Shown: positions 55,075-64,000, counted from the stretch's first letter. The stretch: 64,000 nt of DNA from Microlunatus elymi (GCF_007362775.1 NZ_CP041692.1:1426001-1490000); one strand, 5' to 3'. Notes: generated from the letters alone by a model not told the origin. Program-made: numbers and translations.

Positions 55075-56238
55075 GTGGACTTGTACGAGTACCAAGCGCG
55101 TGATGTCTTCGAGGCGCACGGCGTCCCCGTACTGCGGGGGATCACCGCGACGACACCGGACGAGGCGAAGTCGGCAGCCGCCGAACTGGGCAGCCCCGTT
55201 GTGGTGGTCAAGGCCCAGGTGAAGACCGGCGGACGAGGCAAGGCCGGCGGCGTCAAGATCGCCAAGAGCCCGGACGAGGCGGCCGCCCGCGCCGAGGAGA
55301 TCCTCGGCCTGGACATCAAGGGCCACGTGGTCAAGAAGCTGATGATCGCCGAAGGTGCCGACATCGCCGAGGAGTACTACTTCTCCGTGCTGCTGGACCG
55401 CGCCGAGCGTCGCTACCTCGCCATGTGCTCCAAAGAGGGCGGGATGGAGATCGAACAGCTCGCCGTCGAGCGTCCCGAGGCACTGGCCAAGGTGCCGGTG
55501 GACCCGGTGGTCGGCATCGACGAGGCGAAGGCCCGCGAGATCGTACGGCAGGCCGGCTTCGACTCCGAGATCGGCGCCAAGATCGCTCCGGTGTTGATCA
55601 AGCTCTACGACGTGTACACCGGCGAGGACGCCACCCTGGTTGAGGTCAACCCGCTGGTGAAGACCGGTGCCGGCGACATCATCGCGCTGGACGGCAAGGT
55701 CACCCTCGACGAGAACGCCGCCTTCCGCCATCCTGATCACGCTGCGCTCGTGGACAACGTCTCCACCGACCCGCTCGAGGTCAAGGCCAAGGACAAGGGC
55801 CTGAACTACGTCAAGCTGGACGGCGAGGTCGGCATCATCGGCAACGGCGCCGGTCTGGTGATGAGCACTCTCGACGTGGTCGCGTACGCCGGTGAGAAGC
55901 ACGGTGTGAAGCCGGCCAACTTCCTCGACATCGGCGGCGGTGCCAACGCCCAGGTGATGGCCGACGGGCTGGACGTGATCTTGGGCGACGAGCAGGTCCG
56001 GACCGTGTTCGTGAACGTGTTCGGCGGTATCACCGCCTGCGACGAGGTCGCCAATGGCATCAAGGGTGCGCTGGAGATCCTCGGCGACAGCGCCACCAAA
56101 CCGCTGGTCGTCCGCCTCGACGGGAACAACGTGGACAAGGGCCGCGCGATCCTGAACGAGTTGAATCACCCGCTGGTGACCCAGGTGGACACGATGGACG
56201 GCGCCGCGGCCAAGGCCGCCGAGCTCGCCGCCCGCTGA
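55075..56238 (+). CDS. sucC: Succinyl-CoA synthetase beta subunit (ADP-forming)
   Basis: 387 residues. [22 protein letters not shown] begins the ATP-grasp domain; [19 protein letters not shown] is the nucleotide-binding loop, VEVNPLVKT a metal-binding stretch and [12 protein letters not shown] the CoA-ligase domain. With SucD it makes succinate and ATP from succinyl-CoA in the TCA cycle. GTG 55075 matches the family N-terminus and has GTGAGG upstream; the frame continues back to 54916 without support. 29 bases separate it from sucD. Confidence 0.96.
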   Translation: MDLYEYQARDVFEAHGVPVLRGITATTPDEAKSAAAELGSPVVVVKAQVKTGGRGKAGGVKIAKSPDEAAARAEEILGLDIKGHVVKKLMIAEGADIAEEYYFSVLLDRAERRYLAMCSKEGGMEIEQLAVERPEALAKVPVDPVVGIDEAKAREIVRQAGFDSEIGAKIAPVLIKLYDVYTGEDATLVEVNPLVKTGAGDIIALDGKVTLDENAAFRHPDHAALVDNVSTDPLEVKAKDKGLNYVKLDGEVGIIGNGAGLVMSTLDVVAYAGEKHGVKPANFLDIGGGANAQVMADGLDVILGDEQVRTVFVNVFGGITACDEVANGIKGALEILGDSATKPLVVRLDGNNVDKGRAILNELNHPLVTQVDTMDGAAAKAAELAAR

Positions 56239-56267
56239 TCGGCTGACAGAAAGAGGAATCACGAACC

Positions 56268-57146
56268 ATGTCGATCTTTTTGAACGCTGACAGCAAGATC
56301 ATCGTGCAGGGCATGACCGGCGGGATGGGCTCCAAGCACACGCGGCTGATGCTGCAGGCCGGATCGAACATCGTCGGCGGCGTGAACGCCCGCAAGGCCG
56401 GCACCACCGTCGACTTCGACGGCACCGAATTGCCCGTCTTCGGTTCGGTGTCCGAGGCGATGGAGAAGACCGGCGCCGACGTGTCGGTCGCCTTCGTCCC
56501 GCCGGCCTTCGCCAAGGACGCCGCGATCGAGGCCATCGATGCCGAGATCGGTCTGCTGGTGATCATCACCGAGGGCATCCCGGTCAAGGACTCGGCCGAG
56601 TTCTACAACTACTCGATCGGTAAGAAGACCAGGATCATCGGGCCGAACTGCCCGGGCATCATCACTCCGGAGGAGTCGCTGGCCGGCATCACGCCGCACA
56701 CCATTGCGGGCAAGGGCCCGATCGGTCTGGTGTCGAAGTCCGGCACGCTGACCTACCAGATGATGTACGAGTTGCGGGACTTCGGCTTCACCACCGCCAT
56801 CGGCATCGGCGGCGACCCGGTCATCGGCACCACCCACATCGACGCATTGGAGGCCTTCGAGGCTGACCCGGACACCAAGGCGATCGTGATGATCGGCGAG
56901 ATCGGTGGCGACGCCGAGGAGCGGGCAGCCGAATACATCAAGGCGCACGTGACCAAGCCGGTGGTCGGCTACGTGGCCGGCTTCACCGCACCGGAAGGCA
57001 AGACCATGGGTCACGCCGGCGCCATCGTGTCCGGCTCGTCCGGTACCGCCGAGGCGAAGAAGGTCGCGCTGGAGGCGGCCGGGGTCAAGGTCGGCAAGAC
57101 GCCTTCGGAGACAGCCGAACTGATGCGTTCGATCTTGAACGGGTAG
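56268..57146 (+). CDS. sucD: Succinyl-CoA synthetase alpha subunit
   Basis: 292 residues. The N-terminal CoA-binding Rossmann domain includes [30 protein letters not shown] is the family signature, and the phosphorylated His is in [16 protein letters not shown] (about residue 248). Functions with sucC. AAAGAGG lies about 10 bases upstream. A hairpin follows downstream, ending the operon. Confidence 0.97.
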   Translation: MSIFLNADSKIIVQGMTGGMGSKHTRLMLQAGSNIVGGVNARKAGTTVDFDGTELPVFGSVSEAMEKTGADVSVAFVPPAFAKDAAIEAIDAEIGLLVIITEGIPVKDSAEFYNYSIGKKTRIIGPNCPGIITPEESLAGITPHTIAGKGPIGLVSKSGTLTYQMMYELRDFGFTTAIGIGGDPVIGTTHIDALEAFEADPDTKAIVMIGEIGGDAEERAAEYIKAHVTKPVVGYVAGFTAPEGKTMGHAGAIVSGSSGTAEAKKVALEAAGVKVGKTPSETAELMRSILNG

Positions 57147-57200
57147 ACCGGTCCAAGATCAACTTCCCTTCTCGATGATCAACTAGTTGAAGATCAGCCA

Positions 57201-57236
57201 CGGCCGTGTTGCCGACTCCGGTCGGCGGCACGGCCG
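57201..57236 (+). terminator. Terminator after sucCD
   Basis: CGGCCGTGTTGCCGAC-TCCG-GTCGGCGGCACGGCCG: 16-bp stem with two wobble pairs. It ends 20 bases before the HAD gene. Upstream of it lies a 12-bp palindrome TCAACTAGTTGA (57179-57190) within GATC-rich DNA. Confidence 0.75.
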
Positions 57237-57256
57237 CTGTGTGACGGAGTGCAGCA

Positions 57257-58105
57257 GTGTCGATTGAACTTGTCGCGTTCGACCTGGACGGAACGATCTT
57301 GGAGAACGGCGACACGATTGCCGACGAGTGCCTGGCGGCCATCCGGGCCGTACGCGATGCGGGAGTCCGGTGTGTGATCAACTCCGGCCGATCGACCGAC
57401 TTCCAGGCCGAGCTGCTCGTCCGGCACGACGTACTTCTCTGCTTCGACGCGCTGATCGGCGACGAACGCTGGGTCCAGCTGGTTGATCATGAATCGGGCC
57501 GTGGCGGACGTCCGGAACTGCGGCCGCTGGAGCCGTGGAACAGCGACGTCCAGCGGCGCTGGACTGCGCTGGAGCCGATGGCCGAGCAGTGGTGCCGACG
57601 GCTCGAAGATCAGTCCGCGGGTCGGGGGTGGAGCTGCCGGCCCAGCGATCCACGCGCCGGCCGGGCCCGCGGGATGTGGTGGCTCACCTTCCAGTCAGCC
57701 GAGCAGGCGCTGGAACTGCTGGACTGGCTCGAGCCGCGGTTGGCCGGTGGCCCGCTGGCAGCGAACTGCAACGGCACCATCGTCCACATCTACGACCGGG
57801 CCTGCGACAAGGGGACAACGTTGCTCGCGTTGTCCCGACACTTCGGCGTTGCGGCCCAGGACGTCCTGGCCTTCGGCGACAACTTCAACGACAAGCCGAT
57901 GTTGGACGGTCGGTACGGGTTCGCAGCGGCGACCGTTGCCAACGCCGATCCGGCCGTCCAGGAATGGGTTCGTTGCACCGGTGGCCCGGTGGCCGGACGA
58001 GCCTGTGGTGCTGGTGTGGCCGACGTGCTCACCGATGTCGCAGCTCCGCGATCGATCCGGGATCGCCCGGCCGGAGTTGGGATCAGACCTCGACCCGGTA
58101 GCTGA
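57257..58105 (+). CDS. HAD-family hydrolase (Cof type)
   Basis: 282-residue phosphatase. ELVAFDLDGTILENGDTI is HAD motif I with the nucleophile Asp, CVINSGRST motif II, DKGTTLLALSRHFG motif III (Lys) and LAFGDNFNDKPML motif IV, with a Cof-type cap between II and III. Substrates of such enzymes are sugar or cofactor phosphates; none can be named here. The 3' end overlaps the converging tautomerase-like gene by 23 bases. Confidence 0.9.
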   Translation: MSIELVAFDLDGTILENGDTIADECLAAIRAVRDAGVRCVINSGRSTDFQAELLVRHDVLLCFDALIGDERWVQLVDHESGRGGRPELRPLEPWNSDVQRRWTALEPMAEQWCRRLEDQSAGRGWSCRPSDPRAGRARGMWWLTFQSAEQALELLDWLEPRLAGGPLAANCNGTIVHIYDRACDKGTTLLALSRHFGVAAQDVLAFGDNFNDKPMLDGRYGFAAATVANADPAVQEWVRCTGGPVAGRACGAGVADVLTDVAAPRSIRDRPAGVGIRPRPGS

Positions 58106-58466
58106 GCTTCAATTCGTCGGCCACGACACCCCGGATGCCCCAGTTCTGCTTCGGGCTCTCGATGATCACGACTTCAAGATCATCTTCGGCCAGTCCGAGT
58201 GCCGGTGCGACGGCCCCGTACAGCTCCATGATCAACTTCTTCTTGGCCTCGTCGGATCGGCCGTCGAAGCAAATGATCTCGATCATCAGGTAGTCGGCCG
58301 AGCGGGGTGCGATCAGGTCACCGTCGTCCAGCAACAGGAATCGGTGGAACCGCTTCTCGGTGGGCAGTTGCCAGGTCTTGATCAGGGCGGCGTGCACGAG
58401 GTCCGAGACCTCGCGCCGCCGGTCCTGCCAGATTCCTCGAGAACCGTAGATCTTGACCTGCGCCAT
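58083..58466 (-). CDS. Tautomerase-like protein lacking the catalytic N-terminal proline
   Basis: 127 residues resembling the Tautomerase_2 family (start QVKIYGSRGIWQDRRREVSDLVHAAL, then KRFHRFLLLDDGDL and VVIIESPKQNWGIRG). In this superfamily Pro2 becomes the N-terminal general base. Here the codon after ATG is GCG, giving Ala, so the usual catalytic residue is absent and activity must be altered or lost. TAGCCT ends 6 bases before the ATG, giving a leaderless-type start divergent from the phosphotransferase gene only 36 bases away. Confidence 0.85.
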   Translation of the reverse strand: MAQVKIYGSRGIWQDRRREVSDLVHAALIKTWQLPTEKRFHRFLLLDDGDLIAPRSADYLMIEIICFDGRSDEAKKKLIMELYGAVAPALGLAEDDLEVVIIESPKQNWGIRGVVADELKLSYRVEV

Positions 58467-58472
58467 GGCCAG

Positions 58473-58478
58473 AGGCTA
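58473..58478 (-). promoter_or_regulatory. -10 box of the tautomerase-like gene, leaderless type
   Basis: TAGCCT on the minus strand, 6 bases (CTGGCC) before the ATG. Confidence 0.4.
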
Positions 58479-58490
58479 TCGGCTCACTGC

Positions 58491-58496
58491 GATAAT
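58491..58496 (+). promoter_or_regulatory. -10 box of the phosphotransferase gene, leaderless type
   Basis: GATAAT, 6 bases (TCCCGC) before the GTG start. Confidence 0.45.
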
Positions 58497-58502
58497 TCCC
58501 GC

Positions 58503-59666
58503 GTGGACATGTTGCTCGCCGCGGTCGGCGACCTGTTGGGCAAACCGGTGGACCTGGTCGAACGACTGTCCGAGAAGGACCGGCGGAACACGGTCGTCCG
58601 GGTCCGGACCACGGACGGCCCCGCGGCCGGCACCACGTTCATCGTCAAGCAGACGGTCGGATTCGATGTCCCGGAGGCCGCGGACGACCTTCGGCGGCGG
58701 TTCTATCAGGAGGCGACTGCGGCGATGTTCCTGACCCGAATCGCCCCGGGTGAGCACGTGCCGCGATGCCATGGCGTCGATTCCCGACTCGGCCTGATGA
58801 TCTTCGAGGACCTGGGCAGCGCGCCCGATCTGGCCGGAGCCCTGCTGGGAGAGAACGGGCCGGCGGCTCGCAGCTCACTGGTGGCCTACGCACGCCGCCT
58901 GGGTGCGCTGCACGCCGCGACTGCCGGCCGGATGCAGATCTGGGACGAGGTGGTCACCGAACTGGGCGCTCCGATCGAGCTTCACAGTGACCGAGCGCTG
59001 CAAGCGCACGCCGAAGCCCTTGACGGTGGAATTCGTGGCCTCGGCGACCAACTGCGGGAATTGGGATTACCGGGGCTCGACGAGCAGGCGGTTGCCGAAC
59101 TGGACGCCGTTCGCACGTCGGTCTCCCAACCGGGACCGTTCACGGTCCTCGTCCACCGTGACTCGTGTCCCGACAACGTGATCGTCGCACTCGATGGCGT
59201 ACGACTGATCGACTTCGAATTCGCCCGGCCGGGCCATGCCCTGCTGGACGGGCTCTATCCTCAGCTGCCGTTTCCCACCTGTTGGTGCTGCAATCGGCTT
59301 CCATCCGCGGTCGAGGAGGAGGTTGCGGCGGCGTACCGGGCCGAGTTGATCGCCGGCGTCCCGGAGGCCGCCGACGATCGGCTGTACGACGATGCGGTCA
59401 GCCGGCTGATGGCGTACTGGCTGATTGCCTCCTTCGAGTGGACTTTCGCCGGCGTGCTGACCGAGTCGCGGACCTGGGGGATCGCCAGCGTCCGGGCGCG
59501 AGAGCTCAGCAGGCTGCAGGTCTTCGTCGGCTTCGCCGAGCGGACCGGGGCGGTTCCCGGGCTGCGGGGCGTTGCGCAGCGGTTGCTCGCCGAGCTCACC
59601 CGGCGCTGGCCGGGCGAAAAACCGCTGGCTGTCTATCCGGCACTCCGAGCCGAACAGTCGGGATGA
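58503..59666 (+). CDS. Aminoglycoside phosphotransferase-fold kinase
   Basis: 387 residues of the APH/choline kinase fold. TTFIVKQTVGF holds the ATP-binding Lys; VLVHRDSCPDNVIVALDGVRLIDFEFARPG is the Brenner motif HRDxxxxN followed by the metal-binding Asp of DFE. The small molecule phosphorylated is unknown; many such actinobacterial genes are not resistance genes. GTG 58503 follows a -10 box directly; ATG 58509 is a possible alternative. Converges with the PknH-like gene. Confidence 0.9.
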   Translation: MDMLLAAVGDLLGKPVDLVERLSEKDRRNTVVRVRTTDGPAAGTTFIVKQTVGFDVPEAADDLRRRFYQEATAAMFLTRIAPGEHVPRCHGVDSRLGLMIFEDLGSAPDLAGALLGENGPAARSSLVAYARRLGALHAATAGRMQIWDEVVTELGAPIELHSDRALQAHAEALDGGIRGLGDQLRELGLPGLDEQAVAELDAVRTSVSQPGPFTVLVHRDSCPDNVIVALDGVRLIDFEFARPGHALLDGLYPQLPFPTCWCCNRLPSAVEEEVAAAYRAELIAGVPEAADDRLYDDAVSRLMAYWLIASFEWTFAGVLTESRTWGIASVRARELSRLQVFVGFAERTGAVPGLRGVAQRLLAELTRRWPGEKPLAVYPALRAEQSG

Positions 59667-59676
59667 TCGACGCGGC

Positions 59677-61395
59677 TCAGCGGACCTGGGTGGCGCGCTG
59701 TCCGGCGCGTACGGTGACGGTCTGCCACTGATCGCTCGTGAAGTCCCAGTCGCCCTGCCGCGGCAGGAAGGTGTAGATCAGCTTGTCGCCGGCGGCGACG
59801 ACACCGACCCGGTAGCGGGAGGTCTCGTCGGCCGACACCTTCTGGTTCACCAGGGCGACGGTGCCGGCGACCTCGGTGTTGTCGGCGCCTCGGCCGGTGA
59901 CCTTGGTGAAATCGCTGACCGACGCGGTCGGCAGCCGATCCCCGCAGGACTTGAGGTTGTCGACGATCTGTTTCACCTCGGACGTGGCGTCCTTGTTGTT
60001 CCTCATGCTCAGCACGATCTGATCCAACCCGAAGGTCTTCGGCATCTGTTTCGGCTTGTCGGTGAGGACGTAGCTGCGGGCGGTCCGGTTGTCCGCCGCG
60101 AGCGTGCCGAAGTCGACGTTCTCGCAGCCGGAGGTGGTCACGTCGGCGGGCGATCCCGGCTCCAGCCCACCCCAGGTGCCCTTGCCGTTGACCGGCTGCG
60201 GAAGGTCGGCCAGCGCCAGGAATCCCGGCTGATCGCCTCCGATCGGCGGCGGCCCAGGGGTGATCGACGGGTCGCTGGCGCAGACTCCGACCGCGATCGT
60301 GCACTGGGTGTCGGTCAGCTGGCCGACCGCCTGGGCCGTCTTGCCGAGGTCGGGCGCCTGCTTGCTTTCGGTGACGTCGACCACGTTGATCACCCGCCCG
60401 GTCCGATTGAGTACGACGGCGCGGTAGCTGTCCTTGAGGTCGTCGGACAACGCGATCCCGGTGGCCTGGTCGCCGAGGCCGGTGATCACCCGGGCGTCGG
60501 AGATGTAGCTGCCCTTCAGGTTGCACTCGCCGAGCGCCTTGGACTGCAGCGCGAACGCCTCGGTCGCGTCCTCGGCCGACTTGTACGCCTGAGCCAGATG
60601 CAGCGCCGCCGGATCTCCTGCACCGTCGGCGGTCAGGGTGCGGACCCGGGCGTTGGACGGTTTCGGGCCGTCGTCGGGGAGGTTGCTCAGGCAGGCCGGC
60701 ACCGGCGCGTTGTCGTCGCCGGCGGGCTGGTCGTTGTCGACCTTCCACTTCTCGTCGATGACCTGGTTCAGGGAGTTCGGCGACAGCATCGTCTGCGCAC
60801 TGATCATGCTGGTCGGGGCCGACGTCGTGGCGGCTGTTGCCGGTGACTGGGCCGCCGGAGTCGGCTTGTTGCCCACGGTGAGGAACCCCGCGACCACCGC
60901 TGCCGCGACCACGATGGCGACCGCGCCCACGATCAGGCCGACTCGTCGGCCGCGGTGCGGCTCGGCCTCGAGCTCGGCCACGTTGCGCCGATGCCCGACG
61001 TCGGGGCGATCGGATTTCTGCGACAACCCGTGCTTCCCGGTGACCGAGTCCCTGAGCTCGCGCAGCTCGGCGATCCGTTCCGCGCGCTGTGCCTCGGCGA
61101 CAGCTTGCTCGGTGCTCTGGGGCTCAGGCTTGGTCGTCTCGGGTTTCGGGGCAGCGGGCTCGGAGGTGGAAGCATCCTCGGAGGTGGAAGCATCGGAGGC
61201 TTCGGTTGCGCCGACCTCGGCATCAGCCGGGGTAGCGCTGCCGGGTGCATCGGTGCCCGATGTCCCGGCCGGCCGAAAATCTGGGGCATCCGACCGGTGC
61301 CGACGTGCCGGCCGGGTCTGCTCGGAATCCTCGGCGGATTCGTCGTCGCCGCGTCCCCGGCGTGGTCGGTTTTCGCTCCGTTCGCTGGGGCCCAT
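59677..61395 (-). CDS. Membrane protein with PknH-like extracellular sensor domain
   Basis: 572 residues. A long acidic, Ser/Pro-rich cytoplasmic part (1-150), one membrane helix (about 151-173, VGLIVGAVAIVVAAAVVAGFLTVG), then an extracellular region of about 400 residues holding what look like two related PknH_C-type modules (about 205-370 and 390-560), with Cys residues spaced as for disulfides (ACLSNLP, GECNLKG, TQCTIAVGVC, GCENVDF, KSCGDRL). There is no kinase domain, although such modules usually sit on PknH-type kinases. The PknH link is a pattern-based inference. Confidence 0.75.
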   Translation of the reverse strand: MGPSERSENRPRRGRGDDESAEDSEQTRPARRHRSDAPDFRPAGTSGTDAPGSATPADAEVGATEASDASTSEDASTSEPAAPKPETTKPEPQSTEQAVAEAQRAERIAELRELRDSVTGKHGLSQKSDRPDVGHRRNVAELEAEPHRGRRVGLIVGAVAIVVAAAVVAGFLTVGNKPTPAAQSPATAATTSAPTSMISAQTMLSPNSLNQVIDEKWKVDNDQPAGDDNAPVPACLSNLPDDGPKPSNARVRTLTADGAGDPAALHLAQAYKSAEDATEAFALQSKALGECNLKGSYISDARVITGLGDQATGIALSDDLKDSYRAVVLNRTGRVINVVDVTESKQAPDLGKTAQAVGQLTDTQCTIAVGVCASDPSITPGPPPIGGDQPGFLALADLPQPVNGKGTWGGLEPGSPADVTTSGCENVDFGTLAADNRTARSYVLTDKPKQMPKTFGLDQIVLSMRNNKDATSEVKQIVDNLKSCGDRLPTASVSDFTKVTGRGADNTEVAGTVALVNQKVSADETSRYRVGVVAAGDKLIYTFLPRQGDWDFTSDQWQTVTVRAGQRATQVR

Positions 61396-61546
61396 GCTCC
61401 GACGAAACTCCCTGCTGCTGACTGAACTTCACTGCTGCCGCCGCGACGCGGCCGGTTGAACTGTACCTGTTGGATCGGTGCGGATGAATTGCTCCGTACG
61501 GGGCCGGATTTTCTTGGCCGGCCGGCTTCGGGCGTGTCTGATGGGA

Positions 61547-63076
61547 ATGACAGATCGGCTGGGTGAGCATGGACGGGCCATGGCCTCTCTGCTTTCACCG
61601 CGCCGTCCCGGGCGTTCCCGGCGCCCTGCTCCCGATGTCCGGTTGACCGCGACCGAACCGACCGAGCCGATCAGCCGCGAACAATCCGAGCCGACCGGTC
61701 CGCGCTACGGCTGGCAGCTGGTCGCCGTCGCCGGTGGGCTGGCGACTGCGCTCGCGGGATGGGTGATCGTGGCCGGCCTGAGCGTGGTCGGCTGGTTGGC
61801 CGCCACTCGCGGCGAGGTCGGCGACGCCCTGCAGGTCGGTACCACCTTGTGGCTGTTGGCCAACGGAGCACCGGCCCAGCTGGGTTCGGTGACCTGGTCG
61901 GTGGTTCCGCTCGGCATGAGCCTGCTGATCGTGTTCATGATCAGCCGCTTCGCCCGAGCCGCGGTCCGCTACGCCGCACCCGAGCCTGCCCATCGACGCG
62001 CCGTCGGTTTGGGCACGGTCGGACTCTGCTCGGTCAGCTATGCCGCGGCCGTCGCCGCCGTCGGGTTGGCGACGGGCGCCGAAACCTCGTACGCGATTCT
62101 GGGCGCTGCCGTGATCGCCGTGGTCGGCTCGACCTGGGGCAGCGTGCGTGGTCTGCGGGTACGGGTGTGGGACCGACTGCCGGGCTGGGCCCGGCCGGTC
62201 CCGCTCGCAGTGGCCTGCGCCGTCGGCGTGCTGCTGCTGGCCGGGATCGCCGTACTGGTGACCGGCGTGCTGCTGCATCTGGACCGGATCACCGCGCTGT
62301 CGGCAGGTCTCGGCGCCGGGGTGGTCGGCGGCATCGCCTTGTGGGTGGCCCAGGCGGCGTTCCTGCCGAACATCATCGTGTGGTGCGCCAGCTATGCCCT
62401 CGGCGCCGGATTCTCGATCGGGCAGGGGTCGGTCGTCGCGCCGTCCGGGGTGACCCTCGGCCTGCTGCCGTCGATCCCGGCGCTGGGTGCGCTGCCGGCC
62501 ACCGGACCCGGCTCGGATCGCGGGCTGTTCTGGCTGGCGTCCGGTGTGGTCGCCGGTGCGGTCGCCGCCCTGATCGTGGTACGCCGCCGCCCGGCCGCCC
62601 GCTTCGACGAGACGGCGCTGGTCGGTGGGTTGGCCGGACTGCTCGCCGGACTCGTCTTCACCGGCTTGGCGTTCTTCACCGGTGGCGATCTCGGCGACGG
62701 CCGGCTGGCCGGCACCGGACCCCGGCTGGTGGAGCTGCTGGTGATGAGCGGAACGCTGCTCGGCCTGGCCGGGCTGATCTGCGGCCTGGTGTTCGGGCTG
62801 ATCGCGCACCTTCGCCGCCGTTCCGCGCGGACGGCAGAAGCCACCCAGCGAACCGACGCCGGGTCGACGGCCTCGAGCTCTCCGGCCGCGGAGCAGTCGG
62901 TCGATGACGGGGCCGGGAAGGGCGCGGTCGCCGCGTCCAGGGAAGTCGACCGCGCCGACGTCGACGCGGATGTCCCTGTCGGAGAGGTCGACGACACCGA
63001 GGAAACAGTGGCCGTGGGCGATTCCAATGCAGACCACGATGCCGACGACGCGAGCGAGCAACGGCGCTCCGCCTGA
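61547..63076 (+). CDS. DUF6350-like multispanning membrane protein
   Basis: 509 residues with about ten hydrophobic segments (from WQLVAVAGGLATALAGWVIVAGLSVVGWLA near residue 55 on), then an acidic soluble tail of about 80 residues. Similar proteins lie between sucCD and purN in many actinobacteria and carry the DUF6350 name; function unknown. ATG 61547 is chosen for the family start; the frame opens at 61478. A 35-bp direct repeat separates it from purN. Confidence 0.82.
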   Translation: MTDRLGEHGRAMASLLSPRRPGRSRRPAPDVRLTATEPTEPISREQSEPTGPRYGWQLVAVAGGLATALAGWVIVAGLSVVGWLAATRGEVGDALQVGTTLWLLANGAPAQLGSVTWSVVPLGMSLLIVFMISRFARAAVRYAAPEPAHRRAVGLGTVGLCSVSYAAAVAAVGLATGAETSYAILGAAVIAVVGSTWGSVRGLRVRVWDRLPGWARPVPLAVACAVGVLLLAGIAVLVTGVLLHLDRITALSAGLGAGVVGGIALWVAQAAFLPNIIVWCASYALGAGFSIGQGSVVAPSGVTLGLLPSIPALGALPATGPGSDRGLFWLASGVVAGAVAALIVVRRRPAARFDETALVGGLAGLLAGLVFTGLAFFTGGDLGDGRLAGTGPRLVELLVMSGTLLGLAGLICGLVFGLIAHLRRRSARTAEATQRTDAGSTASSSPAAEQSVDDGAGKGAVAASREVDRADVDADVPVGEVDDTEETVAVGDSNADHDADDASEQRRSA

Positions 63077-63090
63077 ATTCGCTCTTCTGC

Positions 63091-63177
63091 TTCCCGTCCG
63101 TTTTCCCACCGAACACGAGATCGAATCCCGGCCCGAACCTATTTCCCGTCCGTTTTCCCACCAGGCACGAGATCGAA
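63091..63177. repeat. 35-bp direct repeat upstream of purN
   Basis: TTCCCGTCCGTTTTCCCACC, three variable bases, then CACGAGATCGAA, at 63091-63125 and 63143-63177 (52-base period). The gap 63077-63320 has no gene. Confidence 0.85.
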
Positions 63178-63320
63178 CCGGCCGTACCTGCTTTCCGAAC
63201 GGCGCATGAGCAGCACTCGTCATCGCGGCCACTACCGAGCAGCCCAACCTTGGACCTGGTGATCGCGGGTTCTCGAGGACGCCGAGTGAGCCGCGATCTC
63301 GGGCTTGGTTCGGATGCCGA

Positions 63321-63326
63321 TAGGCT
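63321..63326 (+). promoter_or_regulatory. -10 box of purN, leaderless type
   Basis: TAGGCT, 7 bases before the GTG start. Confidence 0.4.
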
Positions 63327-63333
63327 TCCGGAC

Positions 63334-63939
63334 GTGGGTTTCCGCGTGGTCGTCCTGGTGTCCGGTTCGGGCACGCTGTTGCAGTCCCTGATCGACGCCC
63401 AGGCCGATCCCGGCTTCGGTGCTCAGATCGTCGCGGTCGGCGCCGACCGCGGCAAGATCGCCGGGCTGGAACGCGCCGAGGCAGCGGGCGTTCCCACCTT
63501 CGTACACCGGTTGAAGAAGGGCGCCGATCGCGACGCCTGGGACGTCGGACTGCGCGATCTCGTCGACGGCTACGCTCCCGATCTGGTGGTCAGCGCCGGC
63601 TTCATGAAGCTAGTCGGGCCGGCCTTCCTGGAGCGCTTCGGCGGCCGGATGATCAACTCGCATCCGGCCCTGCTGCCGAGCTTCCCGGGGATGCACGGCG
63701 CCCGCGACGCGCTCGAGTACGGGGTGAAGATCACCGGGGCCACCGTGTTCCTGGTCGACGGGGGCGTGGACAGCGGCGCCATCCTGGCCCAGGCCGCCGT
63801 ACCGGTGCTGGACGACGACGACGAGGAATCGCTGCACGAACGGATCAAGATCAGCGAGCGCGCGTTGCTGGTCCAGGTCGTCGCCCGAATGGCCCGGCAG
63901 CGTTGGTGGGTGCAGGGCCGGACGGTGCGCTGGCAGTGA
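63334..63939 (+). CDS. purN: Phosphoribosylglycinamide formyltransferase
   Basis: Transfers formyl from 10-formyltetrahydrofolate to GAR in purine synthesis. 201 residues, the normal length. VVVLVSGSGTLLQSLIDA is the GAR-phosphate loop, NSHPALLPSFPGMHGARDAL holds the catalytic Asn and His, and ATVFLVDGGVDSGAIL the catalytic Asp. GTG 63334 fits the family start and lies 7 bases after a -10 box; the frame to 63250 is not supported. In related genomes purH follows; the remaining 61 bases of the window show nothing. Confidence 0.95.
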   Translation: MGFRVVVLVSGSGTLLQSLIDAQADPGFGAQIVAVGADRGKIAGLERAEAAGVPTFVHRLKKGADRDAWDVGLRDLVDGYAPDLVVSAGFMKLVGPAFLERFGGRMINSHPALLPSFPGMHGARDALEYGVKITGATVFLVDGGVDSGAILAQAAVPVLDDDDEESLHERIKISERALLVQVVARMARQRWWVQGRTVRWQ

Positions 63940-64000
63940 CTGCGAACCCCGAAGGCCGGCGGCCGCGACCACCGAAGTTGACCCCGACAGAGATGGTGTC

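Noticed and set aside
57483-59666. 727-residue frame joining the HAD and phosphotransferase genes
   Set aside because: The first part is the shadow of the HAD gene in another frame and of the minus-strand tautomerase-like gene; the phosphotransferase begins at 58503.

Overview
The window is high-GC actinobacterial chromosome, most likely from the Propionibacteriaceae (Microlunatus/Friedmanniella-like). This rests on the gene order glmS-acpS-nnrDE-alr-tsaE-tsaB-rimI-tsaD-groES-groEL-guaB-guaB3-guaA-pcrA-sucC-sucD-purN, which is an actinobacterial housekeeping backbone, on a stand-alone B12-binding (methylmalonyl-CoA mutase-type) protein beside sucCD, and on frequent GTG starts, 4-base ATGA/GTGA gene overlaps and leaderless-type promoters. 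The genus is an inference. I saw no rRNA, tRNA, CRISPR array, transposase or phage gene.

Layout. 1-475: end of an Hpt-domain protein, then repeats. 476-7669: coaA facing away from the glmS-acpS-nnrDE-alr-hydrolase run. 7670-9986: an SDR/HxlR divergent pair and about 1 kb of repeat-rich DNA with a promoter and structured leader. 9987-15654: a coupled run of DEAD-box helicase, GNAT-TsaE fusion, tsaB, rimI and tsaD, so the t6A tRNA-modification genes sit with an RNA helicase. 15648-22386: MFS transporter, cytochrome P450, THUMP-like methyltransferase, sppA and an AraC regulator. 22451-24508: CIRCE-controlled groES-groEL. 25018-27585: a LacI-uxaC operon. 27840-39793: purine genes guaB, guaB3 and guaA, interrupted by a secreted protein, a threonine dehydratase-like enzyme, a large LuxR/ATPase regulator, chorismate mutase and a flavin dehydrogenase. 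39878-44685: a PspC envelope-stress locus with a PspC-fused histidine kinase, its LuxR response regulator and a GlsB-type membrane protein. 44799-48915: small membrane protein, Rrf2 regulator, 1 kb of repeats, a TauE exporter and a phospholipase D-type enzyme. 49014-54404: pcrA helicase and two M23 peptidases. 54530-63939: B12 protein, sucCD, HAD phosphatase, tautomerase-like protein, phosphotransferase, PknH-like sensor protein, DUF6350-like membrane protein and purN.

The most unusual content is not in the genes but between and inside them: at least six families of short interspersed repeats. One (palindromic, about 65-70 bp, four copies) forms the 3' end of tsaD; one (54 bp hairpin, two copies) forms the first codons of rimI; one (about 23 bp, consensus GGTCCTGAGC..GTCGAAGGACC) is translated in frame inside a hydrolase and inside pcrA; one (about 65 bp) occurs at three loci and has grown into an 84-bp tandem array. 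GATC-centred words such as AGTTGATCTTG are also strikingly frequent in some genes. Statistical over-representation could not be computed here.
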